Shown here piece by piece: positions 50,601 to 61,435 of a DNA stretch of 64,000 nt (positions are counted from its first letter, which is position 1; the number at the start of each line of letters is the position of its first letter). The position numbers and the translations under genes were made by a program. The stretch covers positions 42,254,846 through 42,318,845 of the forward strand of contig CM074193.1 of the NCBI GenBank assembly GCA_037179385.1, in the 5' to 3' direction. Below the pieces are notes generated by a model, which did not search any database, was not told the DNA's origin, and saw only the letters and a list, made by a program, of their open reading frames with translations. Origin of the DNA: Holothuria scabra. Lineage: Eukaryota; Echinodermata; Holothuroidea; Aspidochirotida; Holothuriidae.

Positions 50601-53600
50601 AATTATTTCCAAGTTGACACGTTTACATTACGCAAAAAAGGTAATCCTAGCAATACGTTAACTTTATGCAGGGAATGAATTCAAGAAGAATATGTATTTT
50701 GTTAAGTCGGCCTAGGTAACGCGGATTCCATATGTTCATGATTGTGAAACAGAAGAAAACTTGAATATATTAATTGAAATTCACAGCAAATTAAACAAAT
50801 AAGAACAAGTGAACCTGAAAACCTCTGAAAATTTTTCCATCGCTCATATATTTAAGAAACATCACATTTAGACGTGGAACATGGCTTGTGGGGGTAAGAA
50901 GACTCGTGAATAGGGCTGCTGCGCGGGCCAACTGAAATTGGAAAATGTCTTTCTAAGATGTTACGTCCACTTGTATTTCATATATATCTATCCTAGTTTA
51001 TAGCACATGCTTTGAAAAAGATATATAACTGAGTCTAGATACACTAGACAATCCCAGTAGACTCGTTCATTATGTCTGTGACCACAGTTTTGACGCAGTG
51101 TATTCTTTTCCACGTCCCCAAAAGACTTGTAAAGCTGGAGAGGACATTATTTTTGCGCAATGTAAATTCGTTCGGTTCTTTTGCAGTTATTTTGTCTGCA
51201 TTTTGCCTTTTCCGTTTCTAATACTAAGGCTGTAAAACAAGATGGAGTTTCCACTGAAAATACTGCATGAAAGATTTATGGAAAATGCGCATAAAGGTCG
51301 GGAAGTTAGGCAGTCCAGTTTTGTGTCTTCGGGGGGGGGGGGGGCACGTATTACGTATCCCGAATTGCAATAAGTAGATCACCAATGAGAGCAAAATGCC
51401 TTTGCAAGGAAGTTATGCTGAACTTGCCATGCATGTTCTTAATTTCTAACTTCTATTTTACGATTTGTGAATTCGCGGTGTATTTTACAGGTCTTTATAT
51501 TAGTACATTGGCTGGTAATAGAAGGGAGTCGTTTGTCATCCCTACTTTTCCCCAAGGACGCCAATGTACAAAAATGATTGATCCCTATTTTTTGGTCTCA
51601 CGTACCCCTCGACACTCGGTGTTACCTCATGTTTAAAATAAGCAGGTAACCCCGTGCTTTCTAGCCTGCGTTCTCACATACCCCGAGTTTGATTCATTGG
51701 GTAGTGCTGCCCTAGAAGCGAGGTCAAATATTTCACTACATTTACTGTAAATTGTTGGAAAACCCGGGTCGCCTGCAACATAAACACATGTGTGACCTTG
51801 CTGATTAAAACGAGAAGGTGCATGTTTTAAACCGCAGAACCATGTAATTCGAGGTGGATTGAAATCTCAATGCAGGGTAACACGGTGTTACTTTCGAAAA
51901 CAGGGTACGTGAATCCACAGTCCTTGAGGCCGTGTATGGAATTAAAAAGATAATTTGCTGATAAAACATTCGGCGGTAAAAACTCGAAAGTATGTTCAAA
52001 AGGTTTCCGTTAAAGCTCAGCAACCATACCCGATCTTAATAATGCAGCTAAAACTAAGTGAGCGTTAAAGGATACCCCTTCAACAATTTCGTTCCAGACC
52101 AATTAAATGACTAAATCAAATTGAAGTTCTGAGGCATTTAAAGACATTAAGTACCCAACAAAACGATTGGGTGAGATTTCGTGCAAAACTGCAATAATCA
52201 TATACTTTCCCTAAAGAGTACATTCAGTGTAAAACGTCTTAAATATACACTCATAGAAATTTGGACACGAATCTTATCCATCTTACTCAAAAATTGTCAT
52301 TGTTTCTTTTGTTCTGCCGAGATGCAAAATTCTGGAATTAAATTAACTTAATTTTAAAACGCCCATTGCCCAATTTTTATAATGGCCTTTTTCTAAAGCT
52401 AAAATTACTTGCTTTCATTCGTTCCCTTTAAAAGTAAGATCTTTCATAGAACCCTTAAAGCTTTCCAGTTTCTTGGACAGAGAATGCTCTGAAGAGGGTG
52501 GAGCTTGAATAGGCCACATCAAGTCAGCGTATAAAACAATACTCTACAAGGAGTGATTCCAGTCTCGCGCAATTGGTGCAAAGGGACAAAAAATAATGTA
52601 AGTATTACAGGTAGTGTGGCATAAAAATGACAAAATTGGGTATTGGATGCAAAAAGCATCGAAAGCCATGAAAATAGCCACAATTTTGATCAAAATCCAT
52701 CAAAAATTGGTCATTTTACAGGGCAATTTCTGATTTTCACTTAATCATTAATAAATATGAGCTCAATATGCAAATCTTGTGATGTCATTGGATTGACATA
52801 CTACGTGTGGCTAATGTAATCCTTTGTTTTTTCAATCTTCATTTCAAAGACAGTTGTTACATTAGTTTGTCCTAAAGGTTTTATTTTGGAAGTGTAAATA
52901 GTATCCTTCAAAATCTTCGGTATCAGTTACCAAACCATAAACTAACTAAAGTGTAATTAAGAGAGCCACAGGTTTCTTAAGAAACATTCGAACTCTGAAG
53001 AGGTTTATCTTGAGAACTGTAAAAAATATTAAAATAATACCAGCGGATTTTTAAGATGGTACCGTATCAACTATGATAATACACTTCGGTTACTATATTG
53101 TACGTTATCCCCTTTTAAGTTTGGGAGTTGGACCTCTAATATCGTTTTTCAAGATTTGTAACTCCACACAGTTTTGAATCTTAAAGATTATGTTTTAAAT
53201 CTTACTCATAGTGATTTTAGGGTACAATTGTAGAGGACTGATATTCAATCATGTGTAAGATTGAACGAAATAAATCTTGAAAGATCTCAAGATTGAAAGT
53301 ATTAGTATAAAAAATTGATATTGTTAATCTAAGTTCGATCGGGAATTACACTCAGTAATATTTTCAATTTGAAATGGTTGAAAATTATCCATCGATTGGA
53401 TTGATGATTTGTACTCTATGGGATTAACTATTCAGTGATTAAAAGGTGACCAATCTTCTCTGAAATGAATATAAATCTATTCTGTGTGGATTTATGTCAT
53501 TTGGTTTTCCCGCCTACACTCATCTGGCATGGATATTCTTAAAATCTAGTGTATAAAAATAACAAAATATTAATAACGAGAAACCTTCATACTTTGGTCC

Positions 53601-54200
53601 GTCGACTTTATATGCCACTAGGCAAGGGGGTCATATAATGAATACCAATAAATATGACATGCCATGTTGACCTAAAACAAACACAAACATACAAACGTTA
53701 ACGAAAAGGAACGCTTCTGTCTGACCGTACACACCTTTTACATTTTTATCATTTATTAACCTACTGACACACACACATAAATATGAAAAAAAATTATTAC
53801 AGGGACACAGCAGTTACCCAGATGTGAATAATTTCTTCGTTAAATGAGGAACACATCTTCATAGAATCATGCAAACAAGATTTTTAACGACACTGAATCT
53901 ACACAGAATAACTAACACTAGTTTTAGTTAATTTGCACCATTTGTGTGAAAAAAAACATAAAAGATAAATTAAGAAAATCGAGAGGACGTGTGTATCTCT
54001 TGGATGTCTGAAAATGAGTCTTATGAGCGGGTAGATGTAGCAACAACGATTCAGTCGTCGTACAATCATTCTCGGATTTGCCACGAAAGTGAAAGAAGTT
54101 CAGATTCTTCAGTGATCCCTCACCCTTTAAATTTCCTTACAAGAAACCCATAGTCCAAATCTTTCTACAATAAAAGCTAAATATCTACATATATTTGTTT
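47606..54200. other. Non-coding stretch, no gene recognised
   Basis: The largest featureless block. It has G runs at 48213-48223 and 51331-51344 and many frames of 60-112 codons without any family signature (for example 48095-48337 -, 48469-48795 -, 49049-49387 +). No tRNA, tandem array or transposon end was recognised. Exons of a large-intron gene cannot be excluded by eye. Confidence 0.35.
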
Positions 54201-54238
54201 AAAAGGGGCAAAAATTTCGGCACTACGACCCTGATACA

Positions 54239-55780
54239 ATGGTGTTCACACTTGAAAGCCAGAGATATGCCATTTCCGGCTTTCTGAGAGGTAGTGCTAA
54301 TATTTTTATGCATGTTTTTGCACAAAATTTTTTTGACAAGTGTAATCTTAATCCTTCGGTTGTTTTCCGTTTCATTGATGATTGTTTCCTTCTTTGGGAC
54401 CATGGATTTGAATCTCTCAATCACTTCATTGATCGTCTTGATGCTGAATGCCCTTCCCTCGGGTTTACACGTACCAGCTCTCCCTTGAGTATAGATTTTC
54501 GGGATGTTACTGTAACCAAAAATTCTGAACTTTGTTTTTCTACAGATCTTTTTGTTAAGAATATTGATACTCACCAGTGCCTCCATAACAGCCGTCGTCA
54601 CCCAGATCACATTTAACGCGTTTTAGCAATAGCGCGTTACTTTGCGCAATAAGCGCATTTGCAGTAATCCTGTTAGGGCTAGAGAGCGTTGTGTGGAACT
54701 TTGTCATTGTCTTGTCCGACGGGGACTTAGCAAACGCAAAGTCATTACTCAAACCAACAAAGCCCTCCGTCCTCCTACTCGGCGGGAGACTCATCGTGAC
54801 CTCCTACAGACCTGAAGGTTGCCTTTAGTTATTTCTTCCACCTAGGATAACCCGATATAGGTGCGATTTTGCAAAAGTTTAAGCCATTTTTCTTCCCTCT
54901 CCCATAGCCAGAAAGCCTAACTTGCAACCTTTTCTGTCATATTGCCAACCACCTAATTCGTGCCCGTATAAGCAGCCGTGGCTCGTGAACCTCCTGAGTC
55001 TGCCCCTTCCCTTTGTGGTGACAGACGTCGTAACCTCTGCTCTCTTTTCAAAAAGAATACGTTTATAAGTAGTAGGGCAACTGGAAATCGTTATAAATGT
55101 TTTATTGTTGGCACGTCTTGTTGCTTCACCCGGGATCTGAAACTAATTAGAAAAAGGAGATTGTTGTCCTCTTTGTTACTACCCGGAACCCACGTTTGCC
55201 TCCTCTGGCTCAGAACTTGAAAAAAACATTTCCCGATTTAACAGATGTCTGAAATCATTCGTAACAAATTCCCGAGTCCCCAGCTGTCATTTACAGACAG
55301 CCCCCTAACCTCAAGTCCTTGTTAGTTACAGCCAAGTTACCCGACCATTCAACTAGTGAGATTAAGGGGTGTTTTTAGTCACATTTAGTTCCATGTGTTA
55401 TTTGTGCTTTTCTAAAAGAAACCAAATGTATTCGGAGCTTTTCTACGGGTAAAAAGTTTAATTTGTTTCATTCAATTACTTGTTGTACTAAAGGCGTGGT
55501 GTATTTGGTGAACTGTCTTGACTGTAAAAAGCAATACGTGGGAGAGACAGGAGGGGAGCTTAGGATTAGACATCGTGGTCACAGGCAGGAATTTCGAAAA
55601 GCGACTACCCCCTTGGGAAAACATTTTCAAAGCTGTAAAAATTTTGAGCTAATAGGGATAGAAAAGATCCACAACAATAGTAAGGCAGTCAGAGAAGAAG
55701 TAGAACTAAAATGGATTAATCGTCTTAACACGTTCGCTCCAGTAGGTATAAATGCTAAGGATTTGACGAATAGCCTGTAA
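54239..55780 (+). mobile_element. Penelope-like element fragment: reverse transcriptase plus GIY-YIG endonuclease
   Basis: The first frame (54239-54616) holds the palm of a Penelope-type reverse transcriptase: LRGSANIFMHVFAQNFF, the catalytic FIDDCF, and the block FSTDLFVKNIDTHQCLHN with HPDH. After a frame change the thumb-side region reads ICSNPVRARERCVEL and CLVRRGLSKRK. A linker with a cysteine pair (SLCGDRRRNLC) follows. The last frame (55463-55780) is a GIY-YIG domain: CTKGVVYLVNCLDCKKQYVGETGGELRIRHRGHRQ-type order, then LGKHF and a closing REEVELKWINRL. Penelope-like elements use the RT for target-primed copying and GIY-YIG to nick DNA. The 5' end is missing and at least three frameshifts or stops break it. 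Confidence 0.85.
55463..55780 (+). CDS. GIY-YIG endonuclease domain of the Penelope-like fragment
   Basis: This 105-codon frame is the longest unbroken piece of the element. VVYLVNCLDC stands where the GIY strand of the motif sits. QYVGET is the YIG-like part, followed by the catalytic Arg in LRIRHRGH and a Glu near the end (VREEVELKWI). CLDC pairs with the upstream CC as a possible zinc-binding knuckle. The ATG at 55463 is simply the first in the frame. The natural protein would continue from the upstream linker. Confidence 0.75.
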   Translation: MFHSITCCTKGVVYLVNCLDCKKQYVGETGGELRIRHRGHRQEFRKATTPLGKHFQSCKNFELIGIEKIHNNSKAVREEVELKWINRLNTFAPVGINAKDLTNSL

Positions 55781-55892
55781 CCGCAACATTGAATGGGGGG
55801 AGTGGGGGGATGGTGTTCCGTTCGTTGCTTGTTTTGCTTGTTTTGTCCAATCATTTTTGTCGAGGATTGTCGGAAGCCTGTACAAATGTATA
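55781..55892 (+). repeat. Penelope-associated terminal repeat, left copy
   Basis: Begins CCGCAACATTGAATGGGG right after the GIY-YIG stop codon and runs to GTCGAGGATTGT. It is repeated directly at 57950-58030 with one 9-bp length difference. Its end (TTTTTGTCGAGGATTGTCGG, about 55853-55892) also occurs inverted at 57851-57890. Direct repeats of this kind fit the pseudo-LTRs of Penelope-like elements. Confidence 0.7.
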
Positions 55893-56428
55893 TGAAAAAG
55901 TTTTCGGTCTTGGGCAACGTAATGGCAGTCGGTGAATAAAAGTTGTGTACTTTGAAAGGAGTTATTCGATGACAAATGTCACGGTGTAAGCATTATTAAG
56001 AACAATTGCTGCATGACAAGATAATAAAAGCAGCTTTTAAATATTTCACGGGGAGGAAATTGTACTTATTACGCATTACGGACTTCTGTCATTATTCGGT
56101 CTTTTTAATAAGGACAGGGAAGTGATCTAAATAAGGTACCCATGGGTGGTTTAACGTCGTTAGTTTTGTCATTTATCTATTCAGAAGACCCGTTGCCGCA
56201 GGGTACCGAATGGGAGAGGTCGTTTTTAAGCGAGAAATATTTCTTGGGGAGGGGGCAGATCAAAACAACCTTCAGGGAAGGGGAAGAACATGTATTCCAG
56301 AAAAATTACAAGACAAAAGCGGCGTTTAGAATGGTTGAAACGGAACTGCTACAGAAAGCTCCGAAAGCGGGCTTTATAACCTTACGCTTAATTTATTCAT
56401 TATCCCGATGTTAAACTCGTCACTGCTT
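55893..56428. other. Gap with unrecognised 90-codon frame
   Basis: The frame 56142-56414 (+) is somewhat charged and has no motif I know. It lies between the Penelope repeat and a MITE, so it may be part of the element's untranslated region. Confidence 0.3.
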
Positions 56429-57220
56429 CCATGGGCGTCCGGAAGGGGGGGGGGGGCAAGGGGGGGCACTTGCCCCCCCCCCCGGAAAATCACACTTGTG
56501 AAAAAATTAATTAAAACTTAAAATAAAAAAAAAAAATAGAAATAGATCATCAAAATATCTTCACTCACAGCGTCAATTTCTACTGAAATATGCGGACATT
56601 TGACCACGAATAGCAAAAGAGAAGATGGTATGCTGAATAGTGAAATCGTAATTTGGGGACCATCATTCGTGATATCTATTGGAAATTTGTAATTGTAAAA
56701 ACTATGCCAAAATTGTACTAGTTGTCAAGTATGTAGTGTGCATATGGCATCCGACTATTGATGAATGCGTTGGTCTTGGTTTGGTCCCGTGCTGATCTCA
56801 AGTGGCGGCGCGCGGATGTAACTGGGATATACAAGGTGAATATGGGGGGGGGGGGGGGGAGGGGTGATACATAATTGGGTAACGGATATAGGCCTATATA
56901 GGCTGTTTGAAAGTTTTATCGTGCTCAGGCGTGCGAGGCCGTGACCGAGAGGCAGATTTACCTTCAACAATTTTTTTAGATTGAAAATTCTAAAAATCTA
57001 AAAATAACAAACATGAAATTCCTGTTTCAGGGCTGGGTACATGCAGCTTATAACACTCGCCAAGTGTCGTTTCCGGCCATCTGGGGGGTTTGTAAGACCC
57101 AAAATTTTCTTGTACGCTCCGCGCCATTTAATGGTGGCGCTCCGCTTAGATAGTGTACACAATTCAATGATCCATGAATGACCTTGCCTCCCTTGTAAAA
57201 ATTTCCGCGGACGCCCATGG
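56429..57220. mobile_element. MITE-like element, 792 bp, TIR CCATGGGCGTCCG
   Basis: CCATGGGCGTCCG (56429-56441) and its exact reverse complement CGGACGCCCATGG (57208-57220) bound the element. Just inside the ends are G/C homopolymers (56445-56456, 56473-56483) and a GGCAAGG word also found near the right end. A 16-base G run lies at 56844-56859. There is no convincing ORF. It sits between the direct Penelope repeats and probably inserted there. Confidence 0.6.
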
Positions 57221-57949
57221 CTGCTCCCTATTACTAAGAATATTTAATTAGCGCCACTTTTTACCGATGACCTCACCACGATTAACCATTGACCTCCACA
57301 CTATTTCAATGACTGTCGAGGGTTAATCGTGTAAATAGAAGATCTTTCTATTTATAGGACACTTTCATTGTGCAAAAATGGTTAACCGTTTCAATTTCGA
57401 GAAATCTTTTCGTAAATTGTCACGTTCACTATACCCCTAAATGCTTACATATAATTTCGTCTTTAACCAGATTGTAGTTTGAATCATCATTCAATGTTTA
57501 TTTATGCGAAAAAGGAGAGAATTCTGTGGTAAAGCGTTGGGTACATCGTGAAATATGTTACCCCCAACCCCTAACACGAAAAATAAGATGGAAAAAAATC
57601 TTTGTTTTTCCCCATTGCAGTACAAACAATTTTTAAAGTAAGTTAAACCTCTCACCACCAGAGTTTCCCCCTCCCCCTTCCTCATATGAGCTACTTGAGG
57701 AAGACAAATCTTTATTCGGGCGCCCAGCGCTAATCTGACACGCCAGTATACTGGTCGGACAAATTCAACTGTTTCTACTTTCCTGTAGCTTGACAAATTA
57801 AAAGGCAACCTACTCGTTTCAGAGCATTTAAAACGAAAATTTGGAAATTCCTATACCTTTGTACAGGCTTCCGACAATCCTCGACAAAAATACATTGCAC
57901 AAACCCCGCTCCCCGTATCAATGTTGAAGTTTCATGACGCCTTGGGCTA

Positions 57950-58030
57950 CCGCAACATTGAATGGGGGGAGTGGGGGGATGGTGTTCCGTTCATTGCTTG
58001 TTTTGTCCCATCATTTTTGTCGAGGATTGT
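57950..58030 (+). repeat. Penelope-associated terminal repeat, right copy
   Basis: Matches 55781-55870 except for a few substitutions and a 9-bp shorter GCTTGTTTT stretch. It is followed almost at once by the long TA microsatellite, which may mark a copying or slippage boundary. Confidence 0.7.
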
Positions 58031-58049
58031 AGGTACTCCCGCTCCCGCT

Positions 58050-58228
<179 letters not shown>

Positions 58229-58319
58229 TAAATAATAAGAAAGTAAACACTATTGCATTTCAAGGTACAAGCTTGTTTCGTATAGGCTTACGTTTGTAGC
58301 CTACACTCTACCAACTGTG

Positions 58320-59071
58320 ATAAAGACACGCTTAGAGATGATTACAAAATGATGTGGGGGTAAGATGATAGGAAACCCCGATCTTTGTTTAAGCCATGGG
58401 AGACTGTTTTCAAGTACTGGATCATTTTAAGTTCGAAGATTTTCCTCTCCCGGATGTCGGAAAACCCCCCTTTAAGAATAAAACACTTAAAATCCCGCGA
58501 GATCCAATATTTGCCAAACCCCTTCTTCCCGCTTTCCGTCAATCTAAGAACCTCAAAAGGCATTTAGTTCACAGTGAAATTCCGAAACCTCATCAGCGCA
58601 CTGGAAATCGCAAGTGCGATAATCCTAGATGCAAAGTTTGTGATATATTATTAACTGATGAAGAGATTATACTTAACCGCCCGGGAGGACCAGTGACCCT
58701 TCATCCGGGCAACTACACCTGTGATTCCTCTAACATCGTATACATATTGAAATGTCCCACCTGTGATAACGGACTTTATGTTGGAGAGACCTCTACTAAA
58801 TTTCGCCTAAGAATAAATAACCATAAACAGAGCATTAGAGACGGAACTCAGTGCCTGCCAGTAGGTAAGCATTTTAGCGAAGCTAATCACCCGCGGGATT
58901 TTAAGTGTTTTATTCTTAAATGGGGTTTTTCCGACATCCGCGTGAGGAAAATCTTCGAACTTAAAATGATCCAGTACTTGAAAACAGTCTCCCATGGCTT
59001 AAACAAAGATCGGGGTTTCCTATCATTTTACCCCCACATCATTTTGTAATCATCTCTAAGCGTGTCTTTAT
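58320..59071. repeat. 180-bp inverted repeat flanking a GIY-YIG core
   Basis: 58320-58499 and 58892-59071 are reverse complements with no net length change and few mismatches, separated by 392 bp. Each arm codes, on its outward-reading strand, the same C-terminal peptide (FKCFILK, KIFELKMIQYLKTVSHGLNKDRGFL). The + strand ORF starts in the left arm and stops in the right arm. Confidence 0.95.
58396..59049 (+). CDS. Penelope-type GIY-YIG protein fragment, 217 codons
   Basis: The N-terminal 35 residues (MGDCFQVLDHFKFEDF...) are read from the left arm of the inverted repeat and are the antisense of the true C-terminal coding sequence, so they are probably not native. From about residue 50 the authentic linker begins (LLPAFRQSKNLKRHLV, then a CDNPRCKVCDILL cysteine knuckle). 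The GIY-YIG domain follows: SSNIVYILKCPTCDNGLYVGETSTKF, RLRINNHKQSI, PVGKHF...NH, and a closing Glu in KIFELKMIQYL. The C-terminal end is KDRGFLSFYPH. There are no internal stops, so this copy is young. The reverse transcriptase part is missing. The start at 58396 is the first ATG and is unlikely to be the original. Confidence 0.75.
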   Translation: MGDCFQVLDHFKFEDFPLPDVGKPPFKNKTLKIPRDPIFAKPLLPAFRQSKNLKRHLVHSEIPKPHQRTGNRKCDNPRCKVCDILLTDEEIILNRPGGPVTLHPGNYTCDSSNIVYILKCPTCDNGLYVGETSTKFRLRINNHKQSIRDGTQCLPVGKHFSEANHPRDFKCFILKWGFSDIRVRKIFELKMIQYLKTVSHGLNKDRGFLSFYPHIIL

Positions 59072-59253
59072 TACACTTGCGTCACGGTACTGTAGCAATG
59101 CGTCATAATTTCTTTATTTTGATCCTTGCAAACGCGTCATTTATTACTAACTCATGACGCGCGCATCAATGTATTAACTTTGAACAATAACTTAAAATCG
59201 TTAACAGTTATCATTTACATTTTCATTTGTAATCGCTGTACGTTCTCCGTCTA

Positions 59254-59297
59254 ATCCGCTGAGAAAGATCCCAGGTGGGATTGAAATATATTCGGAT
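59254..59297 (+). ncRNA. Hammerhead-ribozyme-like sequence (candidate, one core change)
   Basis: ATCCG (59254-59258) pairs with CGGAT (59293-59297) as stem I. CTGAGAAA follows where CUGANGA is expected. GATCCC (59267-59272) pairs with GGGATT (59277-59282) as stem II over an AGGT loop. GAAA stands at 59283-59286 and a minimal stem III at 59286-59291 leads to an AUU cleavage triplet. Minimal type I hammerheads are known from Penelope-like elements. This lies about 200 bp after the GIY-YIG ORF on the same strand. The G of CUGANGA appears as A, so activity is doubtful. Confidence 0.45.
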
Positions 59298-60292
59298 ATT
59301 TATCAATCTTGTTGGTCATCAGTATTATTAATTTCTCAATCTTGTCTATTTAACTATTGACCAATACAAGCAAAACAGTTTTATTATATATACTTGATAT
59401 ATTTTGAAAAAAAACAGATGTTTGAAAATTCTAATTCTTATTGTAAAAAAATGAAGTTTAATCTTTCATGAATTTATATGTGAACAAAAGCTTCTAAAAC
59501 AGATAGATTCAAAACAGTCATAAATTTTTGCGTTTTCACATTTTTTTTAGACGAGCACACGGTTGAACCAGTATATGAAGATAGCGGGGATTGGACAAGG
59601 GGGATTTGGGAAATGCTTCAAAGTACAGCGCTTCTTCGCAATAAAGGAGATAACCCTTCAACCAACGGTAACATTTTGAATTGTATACAAGGTTAAAAGA
59701 GCCAAAATAATTTTAAGTCACCACTCTTACATATCACAACGTTCGAAGAAAGGCTGAATGATACATTGTTACAGAGCGCAGTTATTATGAAAGGTTGGGT
59801 TTTTGAAGGAACATCGGCAGACACAGAAATAAAGTAGAGAATTGTACTTGCCTGGCAAGTACTAATCGAAGCCTCAAAAATGTGCACACTTGGGATAAAC
59901 AAAATGAAGCATATTGTTGGAACTGGTTCCCCGACGAAAGTGGAATATTTTCACACATGCTTGGGGGAGGGGGCATTGTTCCTTGTAACTTGTTTGGGGA
60001 GGTATATGTGAGAAAAAGCAGTAACATTATGTATTCTACTAATCACTGATGTTTAAATGAAAGTACTTACCTGGGTGTAACAATATGGATAAGCTACAGT
60101 ATTTTTTTTTAATCAGTTGCCCATCCTGGATGTACCATTGCCCCAAAATCTTTGTACGTTGTTAAACTTAGCCTCAAACTGTGTGATACACTATTGGTGA
60201 TGACACAGGCCTAATGCTATGCAAAAGTATTGACCCTAGACTAACTTGACTTTCCTAACAAGCAGTAAACTAACTACAATCTTGGAAAAATC
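59298..60292. other. Mostly non-coding gap containing one possible kinase exon
   Basis: AT-rich. Apart from the exon candidate at 59551-59667, the short frames (59693-59902 -, 59785-60027 -) have no motif. Confidence 0.35.
59551..59667 (+). CDS. Possible exon with protein-kinase glycine-rich loop
   Basis: A T-rich tract and AG (ending 59550) precede, and CAACG|GTAACA (59667/59668) follows, so both splice signals are present. Read in the frame of the ATG at 59574, the segment gives IAGIGQGGFGKCFKV followed by FFAIKEI. This is the GxGxxG ATP-binding loop and the AIK lysine of a Ser/Thr kinase N-lobe. The turn between loop and AIK is about four residues shorter than usual. Too short for database-level certainty by eye, but the motif pair in one frame between splice sites is unlikely by chance. 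No further kinase exons were clearly found. HPNLVKV at about 61030 is tempting but out of context. Confidence 0.4.
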
Positions 60293-60452
60293 TGTTGGGA
60301 CACTTTACATATTATTCGTCAATTTTAGTTGAAGTAGGCTAACATGAAACTCCCTTTCCCCCTCCCAATGTTGTGTCAAGGAGAACATGGCACTTTGCCG
60401 TGAACAACATAACAGTGGTCAACATTAGAAGGGAGAGCAGGGTGTTCCAACA
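60293..60452 (+). mobile_element. Small TIR element (MITE), copy 1
   Basis: Starts TGTTGGGACAC and ends GTGTTCCAACA, an inverted pair with one mismatch. The body (TTGAAGTAGGCTAACATGAA, TTTGCCGTGAACA, GTGGTCAACA) is repeated at 61436-61621 in the same orientation. No ORF. Confidence 0.7.
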
Positions 60453-61435
60453 AGTTATTGTCCAAGATTATCTTGGTCCCAAGAGATACATTTTTGAGAA
60501 CAAATTCAATAAAAATGTTTAATTTTTGAGTGTTCTAAAGTTGTTTAAGAGCTTTTTCAGAAGCTAACTATACTTTCGAGGATTTTTAACAAATTAAGGG
60601 CAACCATAGGATACTGTATATTACATTACAAACCAAAAGTATACATGCATTATTTAGACGCACAAATCAACAATCGCAAGGGGTGGAATAATTCTCTTCC
60701 TGGATAGAAGAGTCGTTCTTTTTCAAACAGATAGTTGGAGATGGGAAATTAATCGAAAGAGGGCAACGAACTACCATAAAATTTTGAAAGTAACTCTGCA
60801 AGCCAGGCTTTCTTTCATAACTTTGGTACATCGTTAGGTACGGAAGGTTTGGGACACATTTTGCAGCCAATTTTGCATCTCAGGCTGTATTTTTCACGTT
60901 ATTTTTCAACTAGAAAAAAAATTCTTATGCCTTCTTTTAACCAAAGCACTTTTTTAACATTTTGAGTTAAAAGTTGCTTCCCAAACAAATGGTAGACTGT
61001 TTGGTTTTAACTAAGCCTACAGTACACCCCAACCTCGTCAAGGTGGCATATAGGCAGGATACAACCATACAGTATCTCAGAATTAAAACAGGCAAGTGGG
61101 ACAATATCATTTATGTCCCTTTGCTCAAAAGAAGGGATGTGACAGAAGAATTGAAGTATTTGGGCCATTTTTGGTGGTATTTAACTGGGCCCAGTCCCAG
61201 GGTCCTCTCATTTAGGTCCCTCCCAACATTTGTGAAAAGGGTCCAAAATAATCTGGGTCCAGGACTCCACAAACTGAATCCGGTCCTGGAAATACTTCCA
61301 TCTAATGACCAGCATATCATTTACCTGTCATAAAATAACCAAATAACCATCAGCAAAGCGTCACTTCTTACTGTGTGCAGCGCACCTTTCTGACTTCTCG
61401 AAATTCTCGGACAATCTTGGACAAAACCATTGCAG
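60453..61435. other. Sequence between the two MITE copies, unrecognised 119-codon frame
   Basis: The frame 60974-61333 (+) contains VHPNLVKVAYRQD and TGPSPRVLSFRSLP but matches nothing I know. It could be an old coding remnant or chance. No terminal features of an LTR element (primer site, polypurine tract) were seen next to the repeats. Confidence 0.3.

Noticed and set aside
54185..54610. 141-codon minus-strand ORF
   Set aside because: It is the shadow of the Penelope reverse transcriptase frame, which has clear motifs on the + strand.
58342..58563. Minus-strand 73-codon ORF resembling the GIY-YIG C-terminus as a second gene
   Set aside because: It is the left arm of the inverted repeat read in reverse, not an independent gene.
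58655..58665. CTGATGAAG as a hammerhead core
   Set aside because: It lies inside conserved ORF codons (LTDEE) and has no GAAA or stems at the required spacing. The 59254-59297 sequence is the better candidate.
60974..61333. HPNLVKV as a second kinase exon
   Set aside because: The surrounding residues do not follow the kinase order and there are no matching splice phases. Kept only as an unrecognised frame.
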